From NCBI GenBank assembly GCA_937864535.1, contig CALMJS010000016.1:1-64000 (forward strand): a stretch of DNA of 64,000 bases. The letters are read 5' to 3'. This DNA is from an uncultured Paracoccaceae bacterium. Lineage in GTDB: Bacteria > Pseudomonadota > Alphaproteobacteria > Rhodobacterales > Rhodobacteraceae. Of the stretch, positions 1 to 9,095 are shown piece by piece. Position 1 is the stretch's first letter, and every line of letters starts with the position of its first letter. Below the pieces are notes generated by a model. That model worked only from the letters and a program-made list of their open reading frames with translations. It did not search any database and had not been told where the DNA came from. The position numbers and the translations under genes were made by a program.

Positions 1-86
1 TCGGAACCATGGCCATCCGCAGGTTCCTGCGCCCCGTCTGCTATCAGAACATCCCTGCCGATGTCCTCCCGGACGATCTGCAATGA
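1..86 (+). CDS. C-terminal end of an unidentified protein (cut by window edge)
   Basis: An open frame enters from the left edge and ends at TGA 84-86. About 27 residues are visible, ending in PADVLPDDLQ. The stop overlaps the ATG of the dgoK gene in an ATGA arrangement, so it is very likely the preceding gene of the same sugar operon. The visible tail carries no motif I recognise. A sugar dehydrogenase, dehydratase or regulator would fit the context, but that is inference only. Confidence 0.45.
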   Translation, partial: GTMAIRRFLRPVCYQNIPADVLPDDLQ

Positions 87-997
87 CCGGGTTGGAGGCT
101 GAGGCTTTTGATTGGTCGGCGGTGACATGGGTTGCCGTTGACTGGGGCACGTCGAACCTGCGCGTCTGGTTGATGGGCGCAGGGGATACTGTTCTCGATG
201 AACGTTCCTCGGGCCAAGGGATGGGGAGGTTGCAGCCCCATCAATTCGAGGCGGCACTCTGCGAGGTTCTGGGCGATTTTGGTGATCGTCATCTGCCAGT
301 GATTATTTGCGGCATGGCGGGGGCGCGGCAGGGCTGGCAAGAGGCGCCATACGAGGCGGTTCCCTGGATGCCCAAGGCCGTTCAGGGCGTAACGGTCGCA
401 ACCAGCAGTCCCCGTTTGTCTGTGACGATCCTGCCCGGGTTGTCGCAGCACACACCGCCCGACGTCATGCGGGGCGAAGAGACCCAGATCGCCGGCTTTC
501 TGACGCAAGAGCCTGATTTTTCTGGTGTTTTGTGTTTGCCGGGGACCCATACGAAATGGGTCAAGGTCGAAGGTGGTCGAATCGTCCATTTCCGCACGGT
601 CATGACCGGTGAGATCTTTGCGCTGTTGTCCGGGCAATCGGTGCTGCGCCATTCGGTCGGTGCCGGAACCGATTGGGATGATGCGGAATTTGATCACTGC
701 GTCGGGCAGTCCGCAGATATCTCTGACCTTTTTGCTATTCGGGCTGCGGGCCTCGTTCAAAACCTGTCTTCGTCAACGCTTCGTTCACGTTTATCTGCGA
801 CGCTGCTGTCCATGGAGGTGGCGTCTGTCGTCGATATTTGGCAAGGGCTTGAGGTTGTGATCATCGGTGCGGGCGGTGTCGGTGGACTCTATCAACGCGC
901 TCTGGCCCTGCGTGCTGCCAAGGTTCGCCAATTGGATGGCGGGCAGTTGGTTCTCGATGGCTTGCGCGCGGCCTATGCCGTTCTTGGCACAAACTAG
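83..997 (+). CDS. dgoK: 2-dehydro-3-deoxygalactonokinase
   Basis: Phosphorylates 2-dehydro-3-deoxy-D-galactonate at C6 with ATP, giving the substrate of the next enzyme, in the cytoplasmic De Ley-Doudoroff route of galactose use. The protein is 304 residues, the usual DgoK length. It has the N-terminal sugar-kinase phosphate motif DWGTSNLR (residues 20-27), a central LPGTHTKWV stretch typical of DgoK, and a C-terminal glycine-rich IIGAGGVGG nucleotide segment. Its ATG overlaps the upstream stop, and dgoA follows within a few bases, so translation is probably coupled. Assignment rests on motif pattern and gene order. Confidence 0.9.
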   Translation: MTGLEAEAFDWSAVTWVAVDWGTSNLRVWLMGAGDTVLDERSSGQGMGRLQPHQFEAALCEVLGDFGDRHLPVIICGMAGARQGWQEAPYEAVPWMPKAVQGVTVATSSPRLSVTILPGLSQHTPPDVMRGEETQIAGFLTQEPDFSGVLCLPGTHTKWVKVEGGRIVHFRTVMTGEIFALLSGQSVLRHSVGAGTDWDDAEFDHCVGQSADISDLFAIRAAGLVQNLSSSTLRSRLSATLLSMEVASVVDIWQGLEVVIIGAGGVGGLYQRALALRAAKVRQLDGGQLVLDGLRAAYAVLGTN

Positions 998-1005
998 AGG
1001 AAGTG

Positions 1006-1614
1006 ATGTTGTCTCGGAATATTATCGCGATTTTGCGTGGCGTGACGCCTCAGGAGGCACTGCCGATCTCTGCTGCCTTGATCGGGGCGGGCGTGACCAA
1101 GATCGAAGTGCCTCTGAATTCGCCCGATCCTCTGGTGTCGATTGGCGCTATGGTCCGCGAATTTGCAGATGTCGCGCTGATTGGGGCTGGAACCGTACTG
1201 ACGGTAGAGGCGATGGAACAGGTGCGGCAGGTCGGCGGTCGGTTGATCGTGTCGCCTGATGCCAATCCCGAGGTCATCGCGGCGACCAAGGCGGCAGGGC
1301 TGCTATCCTACCCCGGCGTGATGACCCCGACAGAGTGCTTTGCGGCGCTGCGGGCGGGGGCGGACGGGCTCAAATTCTTCCCGGGTTCGCTGATCGGCCC
1401 TGCCGGGCTGAAGGCGATCCGCGCGGTATTACCGCCCAAGACCGAGGTGCTGGCAGTCGGCGGCGCGGGTGCCGACAATTTTGCCGAATGGGCTGCCGCT
1501 GGGGCCAATGGCTTTGGCATCGGGACGGCGATTTATCAACCCGGCGATAGCGCGGACACGGTCCGCGAAAAAGCGGCCAAAATCGTGGCGGCCTATGATC
1601 AGGTGATGGCATGA
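1006..1614 (+). CDS. dgoA: 2-dehydro-3-deoxy-6-phosphogalactonate aldolase
   Basis: Class I aldolase of the KDPG/KHG family. It splits 2-dehydro-3-deoxy-6-phosphogalactonate into pyruvate and glyceraldehyde 3-phosphate. The roughly 202-residue TIM-barrel chain has the family's ILRG arginine (R11), the catalytic glutamate in KIEVPL (E34) and the Schiff-base lysine in GLKFFPG (K123). I chose ATG 1006 over the in-frame GTG 1003 because the AGAGG at 996-1000 then lies at a normal distance. The gene ends ATGA with the next start at 1611. DgoA rather than Eda is favoured by the adjoining dgoK. Confidence 0.9.
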   Translation: MLSRNIIAILRGVTPQEALPISAALIGAGVTKIEVPLNSPDPLVSIGAMVREFADVALIGAGTVLTVEAMEQVRQVGGRLIVSPDANPEVIAATKAAGLLSYPGVMTPTECFAALRAGADGLKFFPGSLIGPAGLKAIRAVLPPKTEVLAVGGAGADNFAEWAAAGANGFGIGTAIYQPGDSADTVREKAAKIVAAYDQVMA

Positions 1615-2456
1615 GCCGGATCTACGACGACCGCGCCTGTTTTCTGGGCGAGGGGGCGCTGTGGCATCCACTGCGCAACCAGTTGTTCTGGTTCGATATT
1701 ATTAACAAACGGCTGATGAGTCAGTCCAGCGCGGGGCCGCTGGTCTGGCAGTTCGACGAAATCCACTCGGCGGCGGGCTGGGTAGACGCGGATCGTCTGT
1801 TGATCGCGTCTGAAACCGGACTTTGGGTGTTCGATATCGCGACAGGCAGCCGTCGTCTGGTGACCGCACTCGAGGCGGATCGCCCGGACACGCGGTGCAA
1901 CGATGGGCGCGCCGATCCGATGGGCGGGTTCTGGATCGGAACGATGGGCAAATCGGCCGAGGCAGGCGCCGGGTCGATCTACCGGTACTATCGTGGCGAG
2001 CTGCGGAAACTGGTGGCCGGGCTGAGCATTCCGAATGCCATCTGCTTTGCCCCGGATGGACGGACGGCCTATTATACCTGCACTCTGACCGGGCAGATAT
2101 TGCGACTGGGCCTGGATACGCAGGGGTGGCCCGTGGGGCAGGCAGAGGTTCATATCGATCTGCGGGCAGAAGGACTAAACCCCGATGGGGCCGTCACCGA
2201 TGCCGAAGGCAATCTGTGGAACGCGCAGTGGGGTGCGGGCCGTGTCGCCTGTTATAGACCGGATGGCAGCTTTGCTCATGCGGTTTCGGTCGGCGGCGTC
2301 CATTCCAGCTGTCCGGCGTTTGGCGGTGCGGACCTGACCACGCTGTTTGTCACCACAGCCCAAGAAGGGCTGGACGCTCCGACGTCGGGCGACGGTCTCG
2401 TCTATTCCGTCACCGGGGCGGGGCAGGGGCGGCCTGAACCGCAGGTCGTGATCTAG
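1611..2456 (+). CDS. SMP-30/gluconolactonase-family sugar lactonase
   Basis: A 281-residue six-bladed propeller of the SMP-30/LRE family, which hydrolyses aldonolactones using one bound divalent metal. Visible features are the N-terminal LGEGALWHP with the metal-ligand glutamate (E14), the NDGRADPMGGFWIGTM segment with its asparagine ligand, PNAICFAPDGR, and NPDGAVTDAEGNLW. Placed after dgoK and dgoA, it most likely opens D-galactono-1,4-lactone, though arabinono- or gluconolactone are also possible. Its TAG stop shares the palindrome CTAG with the stop of the convergent flavoprotein gene. Confidence 0.85.
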   Translation: MSRIYDDRACFLGEGALWHPLRNQLFWFDIINKRLMSQSSAGPLVWQFDEIHSAAGWVDADRLLIASETGLWVFDIATGSRRLVTALEADRPDTRCNDGRADPMGGFWIGTMGKSAEAGAGSIYRYYRGELRKLVAGLSIPNAICFAPDGRTAYYTCTLTGQILRLGLDTQGWPVGQAEVHIDLRAEGLNPDGAVTDAEGNLWNAQWGAGRVACYRPDGSFAHAVSVGGVHSSCPAFGGADLTTLFVTTAQEGLDAPTSGDGLVYSVTGAGQGRPEPQVVI

Positions 2457-3634
2457 GCGTCCCGAATGGCCGTGCCGGCGGCATGGCCAGACGCCCAAGC
2501 CCATTGGAAATTATACCCGCCGAGCCAGCCGGTGACGTCCACCGCCTCACCGATGAAATAGAGACCGGGCACATCCCGCGCGGACATGTCCCGCGAGGAC
2601 AGCGCGCTGGTGTCGATACCGCCGACGGTCACTTCGGCGGTGCGGTAGCCTTCGGTGCCGGTCGGGCGCAGGGACCAGTGACGCAGGGCCTGAACCACGG
2701 TGTCGATCCGGCCATCGGACCATTCGGCACAATTGCCCGAGAGGTCGATCTGATCCTTGAGGTGATCGACCAGTCGGCCGGGCAGGTGGTAGGCGATGAT
2801 CGTTGTGGCCGATTTGCGTGGACTGTCCTTGCGGGCGGCGCGCAGGGCCTCGGTCAATTTGATCCCGGGGAGCAGGTCAACGGTGATCTCTTCGCCCTCT
2901 TTCCAGTAGCTGGAGATTTGCAGCATCGCCGGACCGGACAGGCCGCGATGGGTGCAGAGCATCGCCTCGGCAAAGCTGGGTCCCGTCTCGGCGCGGGCCA
3001 CGACGGGCAGCGCGAGGCCGGAGATCGGCGCAAAGCGGGCATCGGCAAAGGTAAACGGCACCAGCGCGGCGCGGGTATCGGTGACCGGAATGCCAAATTG
3101 GTCCGCGATGCGGTAGGCGATGCCGGTGGCGCCCATTTTGGGAATGGATTTGCCGCCCGTCGCCACCACCAGATGGGTTGCCTGCACGGTGACATCGCGA
3201 CCGTCCCGCCGCAGCCGCACGACAAAGCCGCTGCCATCATGTGCGATGTCCACAATCTCGGTTTCCAGCCACATTTCGGCCCCGGCGCGTTCCATTTCGT
3301 CGGTCAGCATCTGCACGATCTGTTTAGCCGAACCATCGCAAAACAACTGGCCGAGGGTCTTTTCATGCCACGCGATCCCGTGGCCCGACACCATGCCGAT
3401 AAAGTCCCACGGCGTGTAGCGGGCGAGGGCGGATTTGGCAAAGTGCGGATTTCCGCCGATGTAATTGCTGGCCTTCACATCGAGGTTGGTAAAGTTACAG
3501 CGCCCACCGCCGGAAATCCGGATTTTTTCCCCCGGCGCACGCGCATGATCAATAACCAGAGTCCCCGCGCCCGCATGGATGGCGCAGAACATGCCGGCAG
3601 CGCCAGCCCCGAGGATGAGTGTTTTGACTTTCAT
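2453..3634 (-). CDS. HI0933/BaiN-like NAD(P)/FAD-dependent oxidoreductase
   Basis: A 393-residue flavoprotein of the HI0933 (BaiN/YhiN) family. The Rossmann motif LILGAGAAGMFCAIHAG is at residues 5-21, the family signature GGGRCNFTN lies near residue 45, and the C-terminal block GLYFIGEAVDVTGWLGGYN is typical of the family. The biochemical role of most members is unknown. I chose ATG 3634 because the Rossmann fold begins directly after it, and the longer upstream extension has no similarity to the family start. It is transcribed away from ftsW and ends sharing CTAG with the lactonase gene. Confidence 0.85.
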   Translation of the reverse strand: MKVKTLILGAGAAGMFCAIHAGAGTLVIDHARAPGEKIRISGGGRCNFTNLDVKASNYIGGNPHFAKSALARYTPWDFIGMVSGHGIAWHEKTLGQLFCDGSAKQIVQMLTDEMERAGAEMWLETEIVDIAHDGSGFVVRLRRDGRDVTVQATHLVVATGGKSIPKMGATGIAYRIADQFGIPVTDTRAALVPFTFADARFAPISGLALPVVARAETGPSFAEAMLCTHRGLSGPAMLQISSYWKEGEEITVDLLPGIKLTEALRAARKDSPRKSATTIIAYHLPGRLVDHLKDQIDLSGNCAEWSDGRIDTVVQALRHWSLRPTGTEGYRTAEVTVGGIDTSALSSRDMSARDVPGLYFIGEAVDVTGWLGGYNFQWAWASGHAAGTAIRDA

Positions 3635-3767
3635 ATCGGTCTGGTGACGCCTTTTTCCTAAGGGCGCAAGGGGGTAGGGCGGGTGTTTTTGCTGGCAATC
3701 GCGCAGGAGCGGGGCTAGACTCTGGCTCAGACCCGGCAAACGGGCAGACACAGGCAGAGCGGTTCCT

Positions 3768-4934
3768 ATGACTGAAATGGTCTACGGCACGGTCCCGGCA
3801 TCCTCCGGCGACCCGATCCTTCCCCGTTGGTGGCGCACCATCGACAAATGGACGCTGAGCTGCGTGCTCGCGTTGTTTTCGATCGGCATTTTGCTCGGGT
3901 TGGCGTCATCGCCGCCGCTGGCCGAACGCACGGGCAATGCGCCGTTCTATTATGTGACGAAACAGGCGCAATTCGGGCTGATGGCGATCACGGTGATGCT
4001 GATCACCTCGATGATGTCGCCCAGATTGGTGCGGCGTCTGGCGACGCTCGGGTTTCTGGCGTCCTTTGCGGTTGTGCTGGCGCTGCCGTGGATCGGTACG
4101 GACCATGGCAAGGGCGCGATCCGCTGGCTGTCTCTGGGCGGGTTGTCGGTGCAGCCGTCGGAATTCCTCAAGCCGGGTTTTATCGTCGTCGCTGCGTGGC
4201 TCATGTCCGCCGCCAGCCAGATCGGTGCCCCGCCGGGGCGGTTCTATAGTTTCCTGCTGGCTGGTGTGGTCGTGCTGATGTTGGCGCTACAGCCGGACTT
4301 TGGTCAGGCCAGCCTCGTGCTGTTCGCTTGGGGTGTGATCTATTTCGTCAGCGGCGCGCCGATGGTGCTGATCGTGGGGGTTGCCGGGTTGACGGTGCTG
4401 GGCGGCAGCTTTGCCTATGCCAACTCGGAACACTTTGCACGGCGGATCGACGGGTTTCTGACCTCTGAGGTCGATCCGCGCACCCAGATCGGCTATGCCA
4501 CCAACGCCATCCGCGAGGGCGGGCTCTTTGGCGTCGGCGTCGGCGAGGGTCAGGTCAAAATGAACCTGCCGGACGCGCACACCGACTTTATCATCGCGGT
4601 TGCTGCCGAAGAATACGGGCTGGTCTGCGTGGCGGCGATTGTGTTGCTCTATCTGATTGTGGTCATTCGCTCGCTCTATCGCCTGACCAAGGAACGCGAT
4701 CCGTTCATCCGGCTGGCGGGGACGGGGCTAACCTGTGCCTTTGGCGTCCAGGCGATGATCAACATGGGTGTGGCCGTGCGTTTGCTGCCGGCCAAGGGGA
4801 TGACCCTGCCGTTCGTCAGCTATGGCGGGTCGTCGCTGATTGCCTCTGGCCTTTTGGTGGGGATGCTCTTGGCCCTGACACGCAGCCGTCCGCAAACGGA
4901 CATTGGCGATATTTTCCAACGTCGGGGGCGCTGA
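3768..4934 (+). CDS. ftsW: SEDS peptidoglycan polymerase FtsW
   Basis: Integral membrane SEDS glycosyltransferase of the divisome, polymerising lipid II with its partner class B PBP. The 388 residues contain about ten hydrophobic segments, beginning near residue 30 after a short cytoplasmic tail. The family motifs are present: HGKGAIRWLSLGGLSVQPSE, the loop with FGVGVGEGQVKMNLPDAHTD, and C-terminal LPFVSYGGSSL. It is the first gene of the rightward dcw block in this window, and murG follows without a gap. The mur genes that usually precede ftsW (mraY, murD) are not in the window. Confidence 0.95.
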   Translation: MTEMVYGTVPASSGDPILPRWWRTIDKWTLSCVLALFSIGILLGLASSPPLAERTGNAPFYYVTKQAQFGLMAITVMLITSMMSPRLVRRLATLGFLASFAVVLALPWIGTDHGKGAIRWLSLGGLSVQPSEFLKPGFIVVAAWLMSAASQIGAPPGRFYSFLLAGVVVLMLALQPDFGQASLVLFAWGVIYFVSGAPMVLIVGVAGLTVLGGSFAYANSEHFARRIDGFLTSEVDPRTQIGYATNAIREGGLFGVGVGEGQVKMNLPDAHTDFIIAVAAEEYGLVCVAAIVLLYLIVVIRSLYRLTKERDPFIRLAGTGLTCAFGVQAMINMGVAVRLLPAKGMTLPFVSYGGSSLIASGLLVGMLLALTRSRPQTDIGDIFQRRGR

Positions 4935-6023
4935 ATGGCCAAACCTCTGCTGATCATCGCCGCAGGTGGCACTGGCGGTCACATGTTTCCTGCGCAGGCA
5001 CTGGCCGAGTCGATGCTGACCCATGGCTGGCGGGTGCAATTGATGACCGATGCACGCGGTGCACGCTATGCGGGCGGGTTTCCGGATGCGGTCGAGGTGA
5101 TCGTGCTCAAGAGCGGCACCTTTGCCCGTGGTGGTCTGTTGGCCAAGCTGGCGGTGCCGTTCCAGATCGTCGGTGGCATTGCCTCGGCAGTGGGGCGGCT
5201 CATGCGGGACCGTCCGGCGGCGGTTGTCGGTTTTGGCGGCTATCCCTCGATCCCGGCGATTGCGGCTGCGACGATCCTGCGCCTGCCAAGAATGATCCAT
5301 GAACAAAACGGCGTTCTGGGCCGCGTAAACCAGATTTTTGCGCGTCATGTCACCGCCGTGGCCTGCGGAACCTGGCCGACGACCCTGCCCAAAGGGGTCG
5401 AGGGCGTACATACCGGCAATCCGGTGCGGGGGGCTGTTCTGGCTCGGGCCGGAGCTGGCTATATCGCGCCGGGCGACTATCCGATGTCGATCCTCGTGAT
5501 GGGGGGATCGCAGGGGGCGCGTATTCTCTCGGACACGGTGCCACAGGCGATCATTGGCCTGCCGGATCATCTGCGTCGGCATATCCGCGTGATCCAGCAG
5601 GCCCGCCCCGAGGATCATGACCGCGTGACGATGGCCTATGATCAGGCGGGCGTTCGGGCGATGGTCGAACCGTTCATCCATGACGTTCCCGAGAAAATGG
5701 CCGAGGCGCAATTGGTCATCAGCAGGTCCGGGGCTTCTTCGGTCGCGGATATTTCGGTGATCGGGCGTCCGGCGGTGCTGATCCCCTTTGCTGCGGCCAC
5801 GGCGGATCACCAGACCGCCAATGCCCGGGGCTTGGTCGATGCGGGCGGGGCGATCCTGATCCCAGAGAGCAAACTGACCGCCGACAGCCTGCGCGAACAG
5901 ATCGACATGGTGCTGACAAATGCGCAAGGAGCCGCGCAAATGGCCGCTGCAGCCTTGTCCTGCGGCAAACCAGATGCGACAGAGCGCCTGACCACGCTGG
6001 TCCTCGGACTGGCTCAGAAATAG
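4935..6023 (+). CDS. murG: UDP-GlcNAc:lipid I N-acetylglucosaminyltransferase MurG
   Basis: Membrane-associated GT28 enzyme that adds GlcNAc to lipid I to make lipid II on the inner face of the membrane. The 362 residues show the two G-loops [12 protein letters not shown] near the N-terminus and [12 protein letters not shown] in the second domain, [11 protein letters not shown] in the middle, and the UDP-binding [11 protein letters not shown] and [10 protein letters not shown] segments. The ATG directly follows the ftsW stop, implying coupled translation. Confidence 0.96.
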   Translation: MAKPLLIIAAGGTGGHMFPAQALAESMLTHGWRVQLMTDARGARYAGGFPDAVEVIVLKSGTFARGGLLAKLAVPFQIVGGIASAVGRLMRDRPAAVVGFGGYPSIPAIAAATILRLPRMIHEQNGVLGRVNQIFARHVTAVACGTWPTTLPKGVEGVHTGNPVRGAVLARAGAGYIAPGDYPMSILVMGGSQGARILSDTVPQAIIGLPDHLRRHIRVIQQARPEDHDRVTMAYDQAGVRAMVEPFIHDVPEKMAEAQLVISRSGASSVADISVIGRPAVLIPFAAATADHQTANARGLVDAGGAILIPESKLTADSLREQIDMVLTNAQGAAQMAAAALSCGKPDATERLTTLVLGLAQK

Positions 6024-6035
6024 AAAGACTGACCT

Positions 6036-7451
6036 ATGAATGCTGCCGCCACCAAATTGCCCACGGATGTAGGCGCGATCCACTTTGTCGGCATCGGCGG
6101 GATTGGCATGTCCGGGATCGCCGAAGTGCTGTTGAACTTTGGCTACACGGTGCAGGGGTCGGACGCAAAAACCACCAAGATCACCGACCGTCTGGCCGCG
6201 ATGGGCGCAACGATTTTCGAAGGTCAGGCCGCCGACAACCTGCGTGATGCGCAGGTCGTGGTGATCTCCAGTGCGATCAAACCGGGGAACCCCGAACTGG
6301 ACGAGGCCCGCCGCCGAGGTTTGCCGATTGTGCGCCGCGCGGAAATGCTGGCCGAGTTGATGCGTCTGAAATCGAACGTGGCGATTGCGGGCACGCATGG
6401 CAAAACCACGACGACGACGATGGTTGCGGCGCTGCTGGATGCGGGGAATTTCGATCCGACGGTGGTGAACGGCGGGATCATCCATGCCTACGGGTCCAAC
6501 GCGCGGGTCGGGGCAGGGGAATGGATGGTGGTCGAGGCGGATGAATCCGACGGCACCTTTAACCGCTTGCCGGCGACCATCGCGATCGTCACCAACATCG
6601 ACCCCGAGCATATGGAACACTGGGGCACGATCGAAAACCTGCGCAAAGGCTTCTACGATTTCGTGTCGAACATCCCGTTCTACGGGATTGCGGTCTGCTG
6701 TACCGACCACCCCGAGGTGCAGGCGCTGGTCGGCAAGATCACCGACCGCCGGGTTGTGACCTTTGGCTTTAACGCACAGGCGGACGTGCGGGCGGTGAAT
6801 CTGACCTACAAAAAGGGCGTGGCCTATTTCGACATTGCGCTCCAGCTCGAGGATCAGCGGATCGAAGGCTGCAGCCTGCCGATGCCGGGCGACCACAATG
6901 TGTCCAACGCGCTGGCCGCCGTTGCCGTTGCCCGTCATCTGGGCATGAAAAAGGACGAAATCCGCGAGGCGCTGGCCAAATTCGGCGGCGTGAACCGCCG
7001 CTTTACCAAGGTGGGCGAGGTGCTGGGCGGTGTGACGATCATCGACGACTATGGCCATCATCCGGTCGAGATCGCTGCGGTGCTGCGCGCGGCGCGTCAG
7101 GCCTCGGAGGGGCGGGTGATCGCCGTACATCAGCCGCACCGCTATAGCCGCCTGTCGAACCTGTTCGAGGACTTCTGCACCTGCTTTAACGAAGCGGACG
7201 TGGTCGGCATCGCCGAGGTCTATGCCGCCGGTGAACAGCCTATTCCGGGTGCCAGCCGCGAAGATCTGGTCGCCGGCCTGATCCGCCACGGGCATCGCCA
7301 TGCCCGCGCCATCCTGTCCGAAGAGGATCTGGAGCGGCTTGTGTGCGAACAGGCCCGGCCGGGGGATATCGTCGTGTGTCTGGGGGCAGGGACCATCAGC
7401 ACTTGGGCCAATAACCTGCCCGAACGGCTAAAGGGCCGTAGCGGGGCATAA
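6036..7451 (+). CDS. murC: UDP-N-acetylmuramate--L-alanine ligase MurC
   Basis: Cytoplasmic ATP-dependent ligase that adds the first L-Ala to UDP-MurNAc. The 471 residues have the UDP-binding [17 protein letters not shown] at about residues 13-29, the ATP P-loop [17 protein letters not shown] near residue 120, EADESDGTF, and [10 protein letters not shown] of the C-terminal ligase domain. Length and motif order are normal for MurC. It lies 12 bp behind murG. A 300-bp structured AT-rich gap follows it, so transcription into the next gene may be interrupted or re-initiated. Confidence 0.96.
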   Translation: MNAAATKLPTDVGAIHFVGIGGIGMSGIAEVLLNFGYTVQGSDAKTTKITDRLAAMGATIFEGQAADNLRDAQVVVISSAIKPGNPELDEARRRGLPIVRRAEMLAELMRLKSNVAIAGTHGKTTTTTMVAALLDAGNFDPTVVNGGIIHAYGSNARVGAGEWMVVEADESDGTFNRLPATIAIVTNIDPEHMEHWGTIENLRKGFYDFVSNIPFYGIAVCCTDHPEVQALVGKITDRRVVTFGFNAQADVRAVNLTYKKGVAYFDIALQLEDQRIEGCSLPMPGDHNVSNALAAVAVARHLGMKKDEIREALAKFGGVNRRFTKVGEVLGGVTIIDDYGHHPVEIAAVLRAARQASEGRVIAVHQPHRYSRLSNLFEDFCTCFNEADVVGIAEVYAAGEQPIPGASREDLVAGLIRHGHRHARAILSEEDLERLVCEQARPGDIVVCLGAGTISTWANNLPERLKGRSGA

Positions 7452-7754
7452 CCCCATCGTTGTTCGCGGAGTGCCTGTGGCTGGTGGTTGCAAACGCGAT
7501 AGCGATTCTCCACAGCCGCGATTGGCGCAACATCCTCGGTTGTGCCAATGGGGATCGGACTGCCCGTATTGGTGTGGTGTGGCTACCATAATAGTATATA
7601 CATTTCGCTAGCCGCACTCATAGGTAGTATATCTGTGTTCCGATGGCCTCTATTCTGCCTATTTCGATTCATAAAAAAGTCACTGCTTTGAGCGATATTA
7701 CACACGTGTAGTATCGTCCGGAACCGCGTGTTGGTTCCAAAGCAAGAGGCCGCC
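7452..7754. other. AT-rich intergenic region with hairpins between murC and a small membrane-protein gene
   Basis: This 303-bp gap is clearly more AT-rich than the flanking genes. It holds an 11-bp hairpin at 7521-7549. Two similar AGTATAT-containing stretches lie about 35 bp apart near 7590 and 7624. There is an 8-bp palindrome ACACGTGT at 7702-7709 and a short hairpin GGAACC/GGTTCC at 7720-7738 just before the next ribosome-binding site. I see no convincing coding frame. The AT-rich repeats may include a promoter for the downstream small gene and murB. Confidence 0.6.
7521..7549 (+). terminator. Hairpin downstream of murC (terminator-like, no U-tract)
   Basis: ATTGGCGCAAC pairs with GTTGTGCCAAT around a 7-base loop, giving an 11-bp stem. 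The only non-Watson-Crick pair is G.U if the plus strand is transcribed; on the minus strand it would be A.C. This supports a plus-strand RNA structure. G residues rather than T follow it, so it is not a standard intrinsic terminator. It could act as a 3'-end processing or attenuation element. Confidence 0.45.
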
Positions 7755-8057
7755 ATGAGCGTGACTTTGGGTGCTTTAGTTATTCTTTTTGTCCCCGCGC
7801 TCGTGGCGGTTCTCGTCACGCGCCGATATGGCCGGACGGCCGGGCTGATGACGGTTGCCGGCATTCAGCTGTTGCTGACGGCCATTTTCATCAGTTTGCC
7901 CATCGTGTCGTGGCAGTTCGCGCTCAGTTGCCTTGGCCTGATTGCGCTGTCGACAATCCTCGCGGCGGTTGGCGTGGTTGGCTATCGCGTCTGGCGGCGT
8001 GCGCTGATGGGGATCGTTGGATCGGGTGGTCTTGGCAGTCGCAGGAAGACCGATTAA
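7755..8057 (+). CDS. Small membrane protein of unknown function in the dcw cluster
   Basis: A 100-residue protein with three predicted membrane segments: residues about 3-20 (TLGALVILFVPALVAVL), 28-48 and 52-75. A basic tail ends in SRRKTD. The ATG is preceded by AAGAGG at a good distance. It sits between murC and murB, a position where related bacteria often carry a small membrane protein, so a role in cell-envelope synthesis is conceivable. I do not recognise a family with confidence, and no catalytic motif is visible. Confidence 0.7.
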   Translation: MSVTLGALVILFVPALVAVLVTRRYGRTAGLMTVAGIQLLLTAIFISLPIVSWQFALSCLGLIALSTILAAVGVVGYRVWRRALMGIVGSGGLGSRRKTD

Positions 8058-8066
8058 ACCCACGGC

Positions 8067-9011
8067 ATGTCTTTGCCCTTTGATTTGCCGCCCGTGCGCG
8101 GCACCCTCACCCCGATGCGGCCTCTGGCCGATCTGACTTGGATGCGCGTCGGCGGCCCCGCCGATGTGCTGTTCCAGCCCGCCGATCCCGATGATCTGGC
8201 CGGGTTTCTGGCCGCTCTCGATCCGGCTGTGCCGGTTTTCGTGATGGGCGTCGGGTCCAATCTGATCATCCGCGATGGCGGTATTCGCGGCGTAGTGATC
8301 CGGCTTGGACGCGGGTTCAACGCCATCACAATCGACGGGGATCGGGTCACGGCCGGCGCGGCGCTCTTGGATGCGATGGTCGCGCGCAAGGCCGCAGAGG
8401 CGGGGCTGGACCTGACCTTTTTGCGGACCATTCCGGGTACGGTTGGCGGCGCGGTGCGCATGAACGCGGGCTGCTATGGCAGCTATGTCGCCGATGTGTT
8501 GCTGTCGATTGACGTCATTCACCGAAATGGCCGACGCGAAACGCTGGCGGCTGACAGTCTGAACCTGCGCTATCGCCAGTCCGATCTGCCTGATGGCGCG
8601 GTGATCGTCTCGGCCTGCTTTGCCGCACCTGCTGGCGACCCGGCGACCCTCGTGCAGCGGATGGAGGATCAGCTGCAAAAGCGGGATGAGACCCAGCCCA
8701 CGCGCGACCGCACGGCGGGGTCTACCTTCCGTAACCCCGCGGGATATTCCTCGACGGGGCGGGCGGATGACACTCACGAGCTTAAGGCGTGGAAGCTGAT
8801 CGATGACGCCGGTATGCGCGGCGTGCCGTTTGGCGGGGCGGTGATGAACCTCAAACACTCGAATTTCCTGACCAACGCCAATGACGCGACGGCGGCCGAT
8901 CTCGAAGGGCTAGGCGAGGCTGTTCGGAAAAAGGTTTACGATTCCAGCGGTATCACGCTAGAGTGGGAAATCATGCGGGTTGGTGATCCAGCGCCGCAAA
9001 ATCAAGAATAA
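8067..9011 (+). CDS. murB: UDP-N-acetylenolpyruvoylglucosamine reductase MurB
   Basis: FAD-dependent cytoplasmic reductase that turns enolpyruvyl-UDP-GlcNAc into UDP-MurNAc with NADPH. The 314 residues show the PCMH-type FAD fold with [16 protein letters not shown] near residue 60 and [18 protein letters not shown] near residue 125. The GSTFRNP motif contains the catalytic serine region, and the C-terminus has HSNFLTNAN and GITLEWEI. The start lies 9 bp after the small membrane-protein gene, so the two are probably co-transcribed. Confidence 0.95.
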   Translation: MSLPFDLPPVRGTLTPMRPLADLTWMRVGGPADVLFQPADPDDLAGFLAALDPAVPVFVMGVGSNLIIRDGGIRGVVIRLGRGFNAITIDGDRVTAGAALLDAMVARKAAEAGLDLTFLRTIPGTVGGAVRMNAGCYGSYVADVLLSIDVIHRNGRRETLAADSLNLRYRQSDLPDGAVIVSACFAAPAGDPATLVQRMEDQLQKRDETQPTRDRTAGSTFRNPAGYSSTGRADDTHELKAWKLIDDAGMRGVPFGGAVMNLKHSNFLTNANDATAADLEGLGEAVRKKVYDSSGITLEWEIMRVGDPAPQNQE

Positions 9012-9095
9012 ACAGGCGGTCGATGACCCGAAAATAATCGGGCACGATCACATTCACGACGATGCGCCGCTGGGCGCACCAATGAGGCGATGGGC

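Noticed and set aside
1-86. Left-edge fragment as the end of a short-chain dehydrogenase
   Set aside because: RRFLRP superficially resembles an SDR segment, but the rest of the tail does not match an SDR C-terminus.
4728-7301. An 857-codon open frame on the minus strand opposite murG and murC
   Set aside because: It is His/Arg/Gln-rich shadow coding of GC-rich genes, and the plus strand carries intact, motif-complete murG and murC.
7755-8057. Assigning the small membrane protein to DUF2484
   Set aside because: The position fits, but I could not see the sequence pattern I associate with that family, so it is left unassigned.
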